Assembly: GCA_963723595.1 (NCBI GenBank)
Contig: CAVRRQ010000006.1
Span: 1,488,001-1,552,000, forward strand
Length of the DNA stretch: 64,000 nt
Direction: 5' to 3'
Source of the DNA: RYN-230 sp963723595
Lineage (GTDB): Bacteria; Actinomycetota; Actinomycetes; Streptosporangiales; Streptosporangiaceae
Part shown: piece by piece, positions 36,592-46,061 of the stretch
How the letters are laid out: every line of letters starts with the position of its first letter
Position numbering within the stretch: the first letter of the stretch is position 1
The notes under the pieces: generated by a model
Database searches by the model: none
What the model was told of the DNA's origin: nothing
The model's input: the letters and a program-made list of their open reading frames with translations, nothing else
Position numbers and translations under genes: made by a program

Positions 36592-39144
36592 TCAGGCAGA
36601 GTGTTCCTCAGCGTCGCGGGCCTGGCAGCGCAGGGCGCGCTGGATAGCGTCCCGGTTCTCCAGGAGGAGCCGTCGCAGGCCGGCGGGCGGGTCGTTCTCC
36701 GCGATGTAGGCGTCGGTGAGCGACACGGTGTGCTCGGAGATCTGGGTCAGCGGGTAGGCGTTCGTGGTGAACCACTGGGCCATGTCACTGCCCCAGTTGG
36801 CCCAGATGTCGCCGACGGCGCCGAAGTACCGGGTCGCGTACGGCGCCAGTAGTTCCGCCTGGTCGGGATCGTTGAAGCCGCTCAGCGTGGCCCGGAACGT
36901 GGCGTTCGGCAGCGTGCCGCTGATGATCGCCTGCCAGGCCGCCTCCTTGGCCTCGGGCTCCGGGATCGCGGCCCGGCAGGTGGCGGCCCGCCGTTCGCCC
37001 GCGTCGGTGGGGTCGCGGCGCAGTTCCGCGTCGATCCCGGCGGGTCCCGCGGCGCCCTGGCTGCACAGCCGGTGCAGCAGCCGCCAGCGCAGCTCGGTGT
37101 CCACCACCAGGCCGTCCATGTACGCTGACCCGTCCAGCAGGCCGCTCAGCAGGGCCAGGTCGCTGGGGGAGCTGGCCAGGCTCGCGAACGCCTGGACGTA
37201 GGCGAGCTGGCGGTCCGAGCCGGGCCCGGCCCGCTCGGCCAGGCCGAGGAGCGTGCCGGCCGCCTCGTTGGCGCCGCGCGAGCGCCAGGCCGGGTCGGTG
37301 AACCGGCGCAGCGCCGCGGTGGCCTGCCGCAGCAAGGTCTGCACCACGGAGATGTCCTCGGCGTGGTCCACCCCGGAGCTGACCAGCTGGACGTAGTGCC
37401 GGGCCGCCATCTCCGCGTCCCGGCACATGTCCCACGCGGAGGCCCAGCACAGTGCGGCGGGCAGCGACTCGGTGAACTCCGCGATGCTCGTGATCAGCGT
37501 GGCCAGCGAGCGGCTGTCCAGCCGCATCTTCGCGTAGGTCAGGTCGTCGTCGTTGACCAGGACCAGATCCGGCTGAGGCTCACCGGCCAGCTCGGGCAGG
37601 ACCGTGCGCTCGCCCGCGATGTCGGTCTCCACCCGGCGGCGCCGGACCAGCCCGGCCCCGGTCCGGTCGTAGAGGCCGACCGCGATCCGGTGCGCGCGGA
37701 GCACCGGATGGCTCGCCGGCGCCGTCTGCAGCACCGCGAAGTCGGTGAGCCGGCCCTCGTCGTCGAGCTCGTACTCCGGCCGCAGCGTGTTGACCCCGGC
37801 TGTTTCCAGCCACTGCTTGGACCAGCCGGACAGTTCCCGCCCGGACGACTCCTGCAGGGCGCCCAGCAGGTCGGCCAGGGTGGCGTTGCCCCAGGCGTGC
37901 TCGCCGAAGTAGCGCCGCACCCCGGCCAGGAAGTGGTCGCGCCCGACGTAGGCGACGAGCTGCTTGAGCACCGACGCCCCCTTGGCGTAGGTGATCCCGT
38001 CGAAGTTGACCTCCACCGCCGCGATGTCGGGGATGTCCGCGGCGATCGGGTGGGTCGAGGGCAGCTGGTCCTGCTGGTAGGCCCAGGCCTTGTGCAGCTG
38101 GCAGAACGTGGTCCACGCGTTGGGCCACCGGGTGGCCTCGGCCTGGGCCAGGGCGGAGGCCCAGGTGGCGAACGACTCGTTCAGCCACAGGTCGTCCCAC
38201 CAGCGCATGGTGACCAGGTCACCGAACCACATGTGCGCCATCTCGTGCAGGATCGTGTCGCCGCGCAGTTCCCGGGCGAAGTCGGTGACCCGGGAACGGA
38301 AGATGTAGTCCTCGAGGAACGTCACGCAGCCGGCGTTCTCCATCGCGCCCGCCTTGTACTCCGGCACGAAGACCTGGTCGTACTTCCCGAACGCGTACCG
38401 CACGCCGAAGACGTCATGGAAGAAATCGAAGCCCTGCCTGGTCACCTCGAAGATTTCCTCGGGGTCGAGGTACCCGGCCAGCGAGCGGCGGCAGTACAGG
38501 CCCAGCGGGATCCCGTCGTGCTCGCTGGTGACCTGGTAGTACGGGCCGGCCACGATGGCGGTGATGTACGTGGACATGACCGGCGAGGGGGGGAAATGCC
38601 ACCGCTTCGTGCCGCCGGCCGCGGAATGGCCGGTCACCGGCTCGCCGGGCACGTCCGCGGCCATGTTCGACACGACCAGCCAGTCCTCGGGAGCGATCAC
38701 CGAGAACTCGAAGGACGCCTTCAGGTCAGGCTGGTCGAAGCAGGCGTAGATGCGGTGGGCGTCGAACGTTTCCAGGTCGGAATACAGGTAGATGCCACCG
38801 TCCGACGGGTCGGTGAAGCGGTGCAGGCCCTCGCCGCTCCGCGAGTACGCGCACTCGGCCACCACCCGCAGCTCGTTCGTGGCCTGCAGGCCGTCCAGCG
38901 CGATCCGGTTGCCGTCGAACGCGCTGACGCTGACCGGGTCGCCGTTCAGGACGATCTCCCGGACGGCCGGGGCGGTCAGCTCGATGAAGCTGGCCGTGCC
39001 CGGGAGGGAGCAGTGGAACCGGACGGTGCTGGCCGACAGGAAGGTGCCGTCACCGCCGGTGAGATCCAGTTCCACCTGATATGAGCGGATATCGAGGAGT
39101 TGCCGCCGGTCACGCGCTTCTTCGCGGGTGAGATTGTTCGCCAC
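36592..39144 (-). CDS. pepN: Aminopeptidase N (M1 family)
   Basis: Zinc aminopeptidase that removes N-terminal residues from peptides. The 850-residue protein carries the exopeptidase motif GAMEN (residues 266-270) and the zinc motif HEMAH (300-304) with downstream WLNESFATW supplying the third ligand. The ERAP1-like C-terminal domain is present. The GTG start at 39144 is chosen because NLTREEARDRRQLLDIRSYQ is the usual family beginning; the open frame extends further upstream without support. It is divergent from the thioredoxin-fold gene. Confidence 0.94.
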   Translation of the reverse strand: MANNLTREEARDRRQLLDIRSYQVELDLTGGDGTFLSASTVRFHCSLPGTASFIELTAPAVREIVLNGDPVSVSAFDGNRIALDGLQATNELRVVAECAYSRSGEGLHRFTDPSDGGIYLYSDLETFDAHRIYACFDQPDLKASFEFSVIAPEDWLVVSNMAADVPGEPVTGHSAAGGTKRWHFPPSPVMSTYITAIVAGPYYQVTSEHDGIPLGLYCRRSLAGYLDPEEIFEVTRQGFDFFHDVFGVRYAFGKYDQVFVPEYKAGAMENAGCVTFLEDYIFRSRVTDFARELRGDTILHEMAHMWFGDLVTMRWWDDLWLNESFATWASALAQAEATRWPNAWTTFCQLHKAWAYQQDQLPSTHPIAADIPDIAAVEVNFDGITYAKGASVLKQLVAYVGRDHFLAGVRRYFGEHAWGNATLADLLGALQESSGRELSGWSKQWLETAGVNTLRPEYELDDEGRLTDFAVLQTAPASHPVLRAHRIAVGLYDRTGAGLVRRRRVETDIAGERTVLPELAGEPQPDLVLVNDDDLTYAKMRLDSRSLATLITSIAEFTESLPAALCWASAWDMCRDAEMAARHYVQLVSSGVDHAEDISVVQTLLRQATAALRRFTDPAWRSRGANEAAGTLLGLAERAGPGSDRQLAYVQAFASLASSPSDLALLSGLLDGSAYMDGLVVDTELRWRLLHRLCSQGAAGPAGIDAELRRDPTDAGERRAATCRAAIPEPEAKEAAWQAIISGTLPNATFRATLSGFNDPDQAELLAPYATRYFGAVGDIWANWGSDMAQWFTTNAYPLTQISEHTVSLTDAYIAENDPPAGLRRLLLENRDAIQRALRCQARDAEEHSA

Positions 39145-39382
39145 GTGCCTGGCACCTTTCCATGTCCACGATGTGCGGTGTCCACGTCTGCGCCGTCCGG
39201 AGTTCGTCCGGGCGGCTGCTCCGGCATTTTCCCACGGCCGGGTAGCGGAATGCGGTCGGGCGTCCGCCGGTTGCAGGCTAGATGAGGACGCGGCCGCGCC
39301 CCGGCGTCCCGCCCGCGGTCCCCGGAAGCCTGTTAACTGGCCAGCCCATGGTCTGGCCCCCGCCCCCACGAGAAGGAGCCCC

Positions 39383-40000
39383 ATGGCCGAGCAGGATCCT
39401 ACCCCGGTCGATTTCTGGTTTGACCCGCTGTGCCCCTGGGCGTGGATCGCGTCCCGCTGGATGCTCGAGGTGGAGCAGGTCCGGCCGGTGGAGGTCCACT
39501 GGCACGTGATGAGCCTGGCGGTGCTGAACGAGGGCAAGGACGACATGCCCGAGCGCTACCAGGAGCTGATGACGCAGGCCTGGGGCCCGGTACGGGTCGC
39601 GATCGCCGCCGAGCAGAAGTTCGGGCCTAGTGTGCTGGGCCCGCTCTACACCGCGCTCGGCAACCGTTTCCACCTCGAGAAGGCCCCCAAGGACCGGGCC
39701 ACCATCGAGGCCGCGCTGGCCGAGGCCGGCCTGCCGGCCGAGCTGGCCGACGCGATGGACTCCACCGAGTACGACGAGGCGCTCCGGGCTTCGCACGCGG
39801 AAGGCATCGACCGCGTGGGCTACGACGTGGGCACCCCGGTCATCTCGGTCAACGGCACCTCCGTCTTCGGCCCGGTGCTGTCCCCGATTCCGCGGGGCGA
39901 GGCGGCCGCGAAGCTCTGGGACGGCGTGATGCTGGTGACCCAGACCGACGGTTTCTTCGAGCTCAAGCGCAGCCGGACGCGCGACCCGATCTTCGACTAG
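39383..40000 (+). CDS. DsbA-fold protein, Rv2466c mycothiol-dependent type
   Basis: A 205-residue DsbA-like thioredoxin-fold protein without signal peptide. FWFDPLCPWAWIASRWM near the N-terminus corresponds to the active site of the mycobacterial mycothiol-dependent reductase Rv2466c, but only the first Cys is present (CPWAW, not CPWC). VGTPVISVNGTSVFGPVL supplies the cis-Pro loop. A monothiol mechanism with mycothiol is plausible. ATG 39383 follows AGAAGGAGC. Confidence 0.85.
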   Translation: MAEQDPTPVDFWFDPLCPWAWIASRWMLEVEQVRPVEVHWHVMSLAVLNEGKDDMPERYQELMTQAWGPVRVAIAAEQKFGPSVLGPLYTALGNRFHLEKAPKDRATIEAALAEAGLPAELADAMDSTEYDEALRASHAEGIDRVGYDVGTPVISVNGTSVFGPVLSPIPRGEAAAKLWDGVMLVTQTDGFFELKRSRTRDPIFD

Positions 40001-40083
40001 CCCGGCCCGGGCCAGGGAACGGCGCGCCGCCGTTCCCTGACCTGATCCGCCGCCGTCGGGGCGTGTTCTGACAGACTGATCCC

Positions 40084-40560
40084 GTGCGCGTCTACTTGGG
40101 ATCTGACCACGCCGGACTCGAACTCAAGACGGCCCTGATCAAGTGGCTGGGCGAGGCCGGCCACCAGGCGGTCAACTGCGGTCCGGCCAGCTACGACCCG
40201 CAGGACGACTACCCCGTGTACGTGATGCGCGCGGCCAGTGCGGTCGCCGCGGAGCCGGACAGCCTGGGCATCGTGATCGGCGGCTCCGGGAACGGGGAGC
40301 AGATCGCGTCCAACAAGGTCCGCGGGATCCGGGCCGCGCTGGCCTGGACCCAGGAGACCGCGCAGCTCGCCCGCCTCCACAACGACGCGAACATCCTGAG
40401 CCTCGGCGCCCGGATGTACCCCATCGCGGACGCGGTCAGCTTCGCCCAGGTCTTCGTGGAAACCGCCTTCTCCGGCGAGCCCCGCCACGCCCGCCGTCTC
40501 CAGATGATCGCCGAGTACGAGAAGACCGGCGAACTCCCTCCCGAACCCCCCACCACCTGA
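40084..40560 (+). CDS. rpiB: Ribose-5-phosphate isomerase B
   Basis: Interconverts ribose 5-phosphate and ribulose 5-phosphate in the pentose phosphate pathway. The 158-residue RpiB/LacA-type protein begins MRVYLGSDHAGLELK and carries GIVIGGSGNGEQIASNKVRGIRAAL and NDANILSLGARM. The mycobacterial-type active site with Glu (SGNGE) replacing the Cys of enteric RpiB is visible. GTG 40084 lacks an obvious ribosome-binding site; CAGACT six bases before may be a -10. Confidence 0.94.
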   Translation: MRVYLGSDHAGLELKTALIKWLGEAGHQAVNCGPASYDPQDDYPVYVMRAASAVAAEPDSLGIVIGGSGNGEQIASNKVRGIRAALAWTQETAQLARLHNDANILSLGARMYPIADAVSFAQVFVETAFSGEPRHARRLQMIAEYEKTGELPPEPPTT

Positions 40561-40686
40561 CCGCCGGCCCGCCGCGGAGCGGGTCTGGCTCTGCGCGGGC
40601 CCGAGTATCCGGCCGGCCGGTATTTGACCGGGTCTATCAGGACTGAATCCCCGCTGGGCTGGAAAGGGTAGCCGTGGAGGCCCGCC

Positions 40687-41112
40687 ATGCCCGGAATGAA
40701 GATCACGCTCGACGCTGCGATGCGCACCAGGGATATCTCCCGCCCGCGCCCCGAGCACGACGCCGCCGCCCAGCAATCCGCGGACCGGGCCATCCCCGCC
40801 CGCCCCCGCCCCCGCCCCGGCCCCACCCCCACCCAGTCCCCCATCCCCACCCCCCAGCCGACCACCCCCGCCCCCGAGCACACCAGCCCCGCCCCCGAGC
40901 CCTCCCCCCAGCCGGCCAGCCCCGCCCCCGTGCTCTCTCCCCCGCCCCCGGCAGCCAGGCCCGCCCGATCCCAGCCCGCCCCAGCTCCGGAGGCGGCCGA
41001 GCGGCAGCCGAAGGCGCGCCCGCCCAAGCCGGCCGGTCAGGCCAGCAACGCGGGTCAGGGACGCGGCGGCCGCGGTAAGCGCCACCGCACGCGGCGGCGC
41101 ACCGGCCGCTAA
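40687..41112 (+). CDS. Small Pro-rich basic protein of unknown function
   Basis: The 141-residue product starts with MKITLDAAMRTRDISRPRPEH after two codons, then a Pro/Ala-rich stretch of about 75 residues, and ends in a very basic tail (RGKRHRTRRRTGR) that suggests nucleic-acid binding. GGAGG lies six bases before ATG 40687, which supports translation. I do not recognise the family; similar N-termini occur in unnamed actinobacterial proteins. The following 307 bases have no gene but hold a large hairpin. Confidence 0.6.
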   Translation: MPGMKITLDAAMRTRDISRPRPEHDAAAQQSADRAIPARPRPRPGPTPTQSPIPTPQPTTPAPEHTSPAPEPSPQPASPAPVLSPPPPAARPARSQPAPAPEAAERQPKARPPKPAGQASNAGQGRGGRGKRHRTRRRTGR

Positions 41113-41236
41113 CCCGGCCCAGGTACGCGCAAGGCCTGCCGGTGGCCGGATAGATATCCGCCATGGTGCTCGTGTGGCCGCGGCCTGAGCGAACGCGAGC
41201 GCCTGCTGCCGCGGGAAGCCAGGCCAAGCGCAAATC

Positions 41237-41317
41237 CCAGCGGTGGCGGGGTCAGGCATCTGGCCGCGGCGTTTATTGTTGCCGCGGCAGATGCCTGCCC
41301 CGCCAGCCGCCCCCTGG
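41237..41317. terminator. Long hairpin in convergent intergenic region
   Basis: The core arms 41245-41270 and 41281-41304 are complementary over 24 pairs with two single-base bulges and a 10-base loop rich in T (GTTTATTGTT). The pairing extends outward through CGG/CCG and CCAG/CTGG to 41237 and 41317 with internal bulges. It lies between the small basic gene and the convergent acetyltransferase. A bidirectional terminator is the simplest reading. The rest of 41113-41419 holds only a repeated GGCCGAAGGCC motif (about 41327 and 41393). Confidence 0.6.
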
Positions 41318-41419
41318 CAAGTCATGGCCGAAGGCCGTGCCTGCCCCGTCGAGGGCATCAGAAGCCGCTAAGCCAAGCCTCCGCACACGTGGCCGAAGGC
41401 CTTGACGGGCCAGCAAAAT

Positions 41420-42697
41420 TCAGAAGATCGTCGGGCACCAGGGCGCAGGATCCCAGGACAAGGCGGCCGAGAGCACCGCGAGGGCGCCCACGCGGACCTC
41501 GGTGGCCAGCCCGGCCCGGGCCAGCACGCCGAGGGAAGTCCCGCCGAGATACGCCGCCCCCAGCGTGGCCGCCGGCAGCACGATATCCGGCTCCGCCGAG
41601 GTCCGCTCGCACTCAGAGGTTCCCGGCCCGGCCGTGGCCCCGGCGCCCGCCAGCACCGGCCCGGACCCGCGCACCCGCCAGCGCCCCGCATTCCACGGGC
41701 ACATCTCGTCGGTGACCTCGATAACCAGGTCGACCGGCGCCGCGTAGCGCCGCGCGGTGAGGGCGCCCGGCACATCGATGATCCTCACCCAGAGCCCGTC
41801 GCTGATCTGGGGCCGCGCCCGCCGGGGGTCGGCCATCAGGTGCAGCAGCGGGTCGTCCGCCGGCCGCAGCCGGGCCGTCACCTCGCTGACCAGGTCCCGG
41901 CTGAGCAGGTCCGACCAGAGCGCGGCGGTGGCCGGGGGGTCGGTCGCGATCAGTTCCCGGATGTCGAGGGTGGAGTCCGGCAGGAACGTGTCCTCGTCCC
42001 ACCGGGACCGGCCGGTGTACAGCGCGTAGCCGCGGGGACCCGTGTCGTCCTCGGCGAGCATGCACCGCACGGGCGAGGAGCCGGGGCGACCTTCGTCGGG
42101 GTCTTCCATGATGTGGTTCCACCAGGCTTCGTTCCGGACGAAGAGGCCGGGCTGGGTGGGCAGCAGCGTGTCGTACACCTTGGCCAGTTCGGCCAGGGCC
42201 GCCTCCGGCTCGGTGATGCGCAGCCGCAGGGCCGGGTCGGCGGGAGCCTGGGAGCGGAGCACGCCCTCCCCGTGCCGGACGGTGAGGCTCGCGTGCCAGG
42301 AGGCGCGCCCGTACCCGTACCGGCCGTAGATCCTGGCGTCGGAGGCCCAGAGCACCGCGAGCGGCTCACCCCGGTCGTGGATGTCGTCGATCTGCCGGCG
42401 CATCAGGCTGGACAGGATGCCACGCCGGCGGTGCGACGGCATGACCGCGATCCAGGTCACGCCGGCGGCTGCCGCCAGGCCTCCTGGCACGGCCATCCGG
42501 AAGCTCCACACGGCGGCGCTGGCCACCGGGGTCGAGCCGTCGAACGCGGCCAGGGTGCGGTCGAGTTCCATGCGGTTCAGCGAGTCGGCCCGGTGCTGCG
42601 GGGTCGGCGGGCCGTCCAGGAACGCATGCTCGTTGGAAAGGCGGAAGGCGTCGAACTCGTGCTCTCCGACCGCCCTGATCGGGAAGTGCGCTGCCAT
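41420..42697 (-). CDS. eis: Eis-type GNAT N-acetyltransferase
   Basis: A 425-residue acetyltransferase like Mycobacterium Eis, which acetylates aminoglycosides and other amines. The N-terminal GNAT domain has the acetyl-CoA loop VTWIAVMPSHRRRGILSSLMRRQ; YGRYGYGRASW is the typical Eis segment; a second GNAT-like domain and an SCP2-like C-terminal domain follow. The chain ends in Phe (PTIF), whose carboxylate is the general base in Eis enzymes. The start at 42697 is chosen for MAAHFPIRAVGEHEFDAF; upstream in-frame sequence is unsupported. The natural substrate is unknown. Confidence 0.88.
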   Translation of the reverse strand: MAAHFPIRAVGEHEFDAFRLSNEHAFLDGPPTPQHRADSLNRMELDRTLAAFDGSTPVASAAVWSFRMAVPGGLAAAAGVTWIAVMPSHRRRGILSSLMRRQIDDIHDRGEPLAVLWASDARIYGRYGYGRASWHASLTVRHGEGVLRSQAPADPALRLRITEPEAALAELAKVYDTLLPTQPGLFVRNEAWWNHIMEDPDEGRPGSSPVRCMLAEDDTGPRGYALYTGRSRWDEDTFLPDSTLDIRELIATDPPATAALWSDLLSRDLVSEVTARLRPADDPLLHLMADPRRARPQISDGLWVRIIDVPGALTARRYAAPVDLVIEVTDEMCPWNAGRWRVRGSGPVLAGAGATAGPGTSECERTSAEPDIVLPAATLGAAYLGGTSLGVLARAGLATEVRVGALAVLSAALSWDPAPWCPTIF

Positions 42698-43077
42698 GCC
42701 CGCATTCCTACCTGCTTCCCCCTCGGGTACGCCAATCAGTTTGGGAACGTGCCAGAGCAATGAGGGTGCGGATACAGTTCGCCCAGCGGTGTCCTGGATC
42801 ATCGCCGGACCGGCCGCAGGCGCCCAGATCCTGTAGGCGCGGGTCCGCTGCCTCACCGCGCTCACGCCGCAATGCAAGGACCCGTTGTCCGGGGTGATCG
42901 CGCTGGTCCGCCGCGGCGCATCCAGCCCGCGGAGCCTAGCCATCCTCCTGCGCCTGAGAATCACGCTGGCGGCTTTACCGCCTGGGCTACATCCGGCGTC
43001 GGCACCGGCTCACCCGTCTCCGGATCCGGCATTCCCACGGCCCGGGCCCAGCCGGCGGTCAGCCCATGCGGGACGGT

Positions 43078-43182
43078 CCCCTGGATGGGCCCGAATGCGC
43101 AGTGGCTGGTCAGAGGGCAGATGTCCAGGTAGGTAGGCGCGTTCTGGCTGCTCGCTACGTCCAGGGAAGTAGAGTTCGCCCA
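43078..43182. repeat. 105-bp duplicated element, copy A
   Basis: Aligns without gaps to 46062-46166, with 18 mismatches in 105 positions. The best-kept parts are GGCTGGTCAGAGG, CAGATGTCCAGGT, GTTCTGGCTGCTC and GGAAGTAGAGTTCGCCCA. The mismatches do not concentrate in one codon position, so it is not obviously coding. Copy A lies upstream of the GH15 gene. Confidence 0.9.
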
Positions 43183-43256
43183 GCCACCGGCGACGGCTGG
43201 CGCACGTCGCCCTCTGGTCATGCCGAGCAACGCGCAGTGATGCCTCGCCCGGCTCC

Positions 43257-43285
43257 TTGACCAGGCCGGGCCGAATACCTAGGTT
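43257..43285 (+). promoter_or_regulatory. Promoter of the GH15 gene
   Basis: TTGACC (43257-43262) and TAGGTT (43280-43285) are separated by 17 bases, the optimum for a housekeeping-sigma promoter. The start codon GTG 43316 follows 30 bases later with GGGGAGG in between. Confidence 0.55.
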
Positions 43286-43315
43286 CAGGAACGCTTGCCG
43301 AACCGGGGAGGCGTC

Positions 43316-45988
43316 GTGAAGAGGTCTGCAAACCGTCCTGTGGCGGGGTTGTCTGCCGTGGCACTGCTCTCGGGAGTTTGCGCGCTGGCACCGGGGGTCG
43401 CGGCTCGCGCGTCGATCGCGTCTTCTGCCGACCCGTCGTTCGTGTCGTCGCCGAGCGGCAGCGCCCCCGGCGGACCTGGCCGCCAGTCCTACCTGGATAC
43501 CTCCCGCAAAGACTGCTTCGGGACCGCACGCAGCACCGCCTCGAAGGTCTGGTACACGGTCGCCGACGGCGTCCTCTCGGACGTCTTCAGCCCCACGATC
43601 GAGAACACCAACGTCAGCACGCTGCAGTTCATCGTCACTGACGGCGCCACATTCGCTGACCTGCAGCAACGGAACATGACCTACGCAGTCAGCTCGCCCG
43701 GCCCCTCGGGCATGGTGTGCCAGGTGACCAGCACCGACCAGGCACACGGGTTCCAGCTGGTCACCGACTACATCACCGACCCGGCGCTGGACAGCGTCGT
43801 GATGCGTACCCGCCTGGTGCCCCTAGCGGGCCACGGGAGCTCGGTCTCCGGCTTGAAGGTCTACGTTCGTTACGACGCGACAATCGACAACACCGGAGGT
43901 GGGGGTCACACCAACGCCGGGGCGAACAACGCCACGATCGACCCGGCGACTACTGCCCTGGTCTCCTCCGACACCAAGGCGCCGACCGGGCCGTTTGCGG
44001 CCCGGGTCACGGCAGCCCTCGTCGCCAACCGGCCCTTCCTCGCCACGTCGAGCGGCTTCGCCGGTACCCCGAGCGACGGCCTCGAACAACTCGACACCTC
44101 TCACCGGCTGGCGCACGCCTACCGTTCCGCCACCAACGGCAACGTGGTGCAGACCGCGGAGGTCGACGCGGCCCCGGGCCAGCCGTTCACGCTATCCCTG
44201 GGGTTCGGACCGGGTGCGCCGGCGGCTATCAGAGCGGCGACCAGCAGTGCCACGGCACCGTTCAGCCAGACCCTGGCCGATTACGCGCGCGGCTGGCGGA
44301 ACTATGACCGTTCCCTGCACCGGCCGCCAGTCGGCCTCCCGGGCCTGTCCGCCGCCGCCGACCGGAAGATGAGTGCGATGTACTGGCTGTCGGCGAACGT
44401 CCTGAAGGCCGACGAGGACAAGACGAGCCCCGGGGCGTTCGTGGCGTCGCCGACTGACCCGTGGGGCCAGTCCGTTCCCGCGATGACCACCCATCCGGGC
44501 TGGACATACCGCGAGATATTCGCCCGGGACAGCTATGAGACCTTCACCGGTCTTCTCGCTGACGGGGACACCTCGAGCGCGCGAGCGATGGTCAGGTTCC
44601 TCTACGACCGAACCCAGCAGGCCAACGGCAGCTTCCCGCGTGACTCGCTCCTTGACGGGGCCGTCGCCCCCGACACCTTCGGGCTGTACGAGATCGACGA
44701 GGACTCCTACCCGCTGCTGATGGCCTGGGAGGCGGGATTCGCCGGGAACGTGGCCTTCTACACACGCCACATCCGCCCCGACGCCGACTTCATCGTCGAC
44801 CACGGGCCCGCATACGGGGTCGAGCGGTGGGAGGAGCACCCCGGGTACTCGCCGTCCACCATTGCGGCCGAGATCGCCGGCCTGGTGGCGGCCGCTCACC
44901 TTGCCCGGGCGGCCGGGGACCGCTACCGCGCCCATCTGTACCTGGCCACCGCGGACGATTACCAGCGGAACGTGAAGAAGTGGACCGTCACCAGCACCGG
45001 CCCCTACGCCTCAGGTCGCTACTTCATCCGCCTATCGCCGACCGGCAACCCGAACGTCCACGAGACCTACGACCTGGGCAACGGCAGCCTGTCCCACGTA
45101 GACCAGCGCCGGGTGATCGACGCCGGGTTCCTCGAGCTGACCCGCCTGGGCGAGCTGCCGCCGAAGGACCCGGACGTGCTGCGCTCGCTGCCCGTGGTCA
45201 ACTCGGTGCTCGAATCCCAGACCGCATCCGGACCGGGCTGGCACCGCTACGGGGTGAAGGCCAGCGGCAGCACCGACGGGTACGGCGACTGCTATGTGCC
45301 TGACCCGACCGACTGCTCCCCGACGGGAGCCCCCTGGTTCCCCAAAGCGGTCGGATCCGGGCACCTCTGGGCACTGCTCGACGGCGAGCGGGCTGAGCAG
45401 GACCTGTCCGCCGGGGACCGCGCCGACGCCGTGAAACTGCTCCAGACCATGCAGAACATGTCCTCAGGGATCGGATTGGTCCCCGAGCAGGCGTGGGAGG
45501 ACCCAGACGTGCCTGCCTCGCCGTACGGCTCGGAGCCCGCCACGGCGTCCATCGGGTTCACCAACGGCAAGGCGGCCGGTTCCGCCTCCCCGCTCATCTG
45601 GGCCCAAGCCCAGTACCTCCGGCTGGTACGCGACCTCCAGGCCGGAACCGTGCTCGACCGGTCTGCGATCACCGCCGACCGCTACGTGAAGCACGGCCCG
45701 CCGTCCGCGCTGAAGGTCTCGATCACTTCCCCGGTGGCGGGAGCGGTGGTCTCGGGCAGGAAAACACGGGTCACCGGGACCACGACACCGGGAGCGATCG
45801 TTGAGGTCGCGGTCGGCCAGCCTGCGTCGCGGGCCAACACCACGTATGTCGAGGAAACCGTGGCCAGCGCCCATGGCACCTTCCAGGTCACCATCCCGAC
45901 GCCTGCGGGGAAGACCGTGATCACTGCCGCGGCCTCAGCCGGGAAACGCGCGACCGGATGGGCGCAGGTAAAGGTGACCGCCGGGTGA
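43316..45988 (+). CDS. Secreted GH15 glucoamylase/glucodextranase-like enzyme
   Basis: The 890-residue product has a signal peptide (MKRSANRPVAGLSAVALLSG to about residue 37), an N-terminal beta-sandwich domain (about 60-300), the GH15 catalytic (alpha/alpha)6 barrel, and a C-terminal Big-like domain (SALKVSITSPVAGAVVSG onward). Candidate catalytic acids are Glu 506/507 in VERWEEHPGYSP and Glu 724 in GLVPEQAWED. It should release glucose from the non-reducing ends of alpha-glucans or dextran outside the cell. GTG 43316 follows GGGGAGG. Codon use is less extreme in GC than its neighbours, and copies of a 105-bp element flank it. Confidence 0.9.
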   Translation: MKRSANRPVAGLSAVALLSGVCALAPGVAARASIASSADPSFVSSPSGSAPGGPGRQSYLDTSRKDCFGTARSTASKVWYTVADGVLSDVFSPTIENTNVSTLQFIVTDGATFADLQQRNMTYAVSSPGPSGMVCQVTSTDQAHGFQLVTDYITDPALDSVVMRTRLVPLAGHGSSVSGLKVYVRYDATIDNTGGGGHTNAGANNATIDPATTALVSSDTKAPTGPFAARVTAALVANRPFLATSSGFAGTPSDGLEQLDTSHRLAHAYRSATNGNVVQTAEVDAAPGQPFTLSLGFGPGAPAAIRAATSSATAPFSQTLADYARGWRNYDRSLHRPPVGLPGLSAAADRKMSAMYWLSANVLKADEDKTSPGAFVASPTDPWGQSVPAMTTHPGWTYREIFARDSYETFTGLLADGDTSSARAMVRFLYDRTQQANGSFPRDSLLDGAVAPDTFGLYEIDEDSYPLLMAWEAGFAGNVAFYTRHIRPDADFIVDHGPAYGVERWEEHPGYSPSTIAAEIAGLVAAAHLARAAGDRYRAHLYLATADDYQRNVKKWTVTSTGPYASGRYFIRLSPTGNPNVHETYDLGNGSLSHVDQRRVIDAGFLELTRLGELPPKDPDVLRSLPVVNSVLESQTASGPGWHRYGVKASGSTDGYGDCYVPDPTDCSPTGAPWFPKAVGSGHLWALLDGERAEQDLSAGDRADAVKLLQTMQNMSSGIGLVPEQAWEDPDVPASPYGSEPATASIGFTNGKAAGSASPLIWAQAQYLRLVRDLQAGTVLDRSAITADRYVKHGPPSALKVSITSPVAGAVVSGRKTRVTGTTTPGAIVEVAVGQPASRANTTYVEETVASAHGTFQVTIPTPAGKTVITAAASAGKRATGWAQVKVTAG

Positions 45989-46061
45989 GACTGGCCACCG
46001 CCCGGGGGAAGTAGCCCGGCACGGCTGGGTGCCTATCCCGGGAGCCGAACGACCCCGAACA

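Larger units (their letters stand above)
42698..43315. other. Intergenic region with repeat copy and promoter
   Basis: No protein gene is supported between the Eis-type gene and the glucoamylase gene; open frames here lack start signals and family features. It contains copy A of a 105-bp element (43078-43182) and a good promoter at 43257-43285. Confidence 0.6.

Noticed and set aside
42961..43230. Minus-strand frames sharing a similar peptide in both copies of the 105-bp element
   Set aside because: The mismatches between copies are not concentrated at third codon positions in any frame, and the frames differ in start and end. The similarity follows from the DNA duplication.
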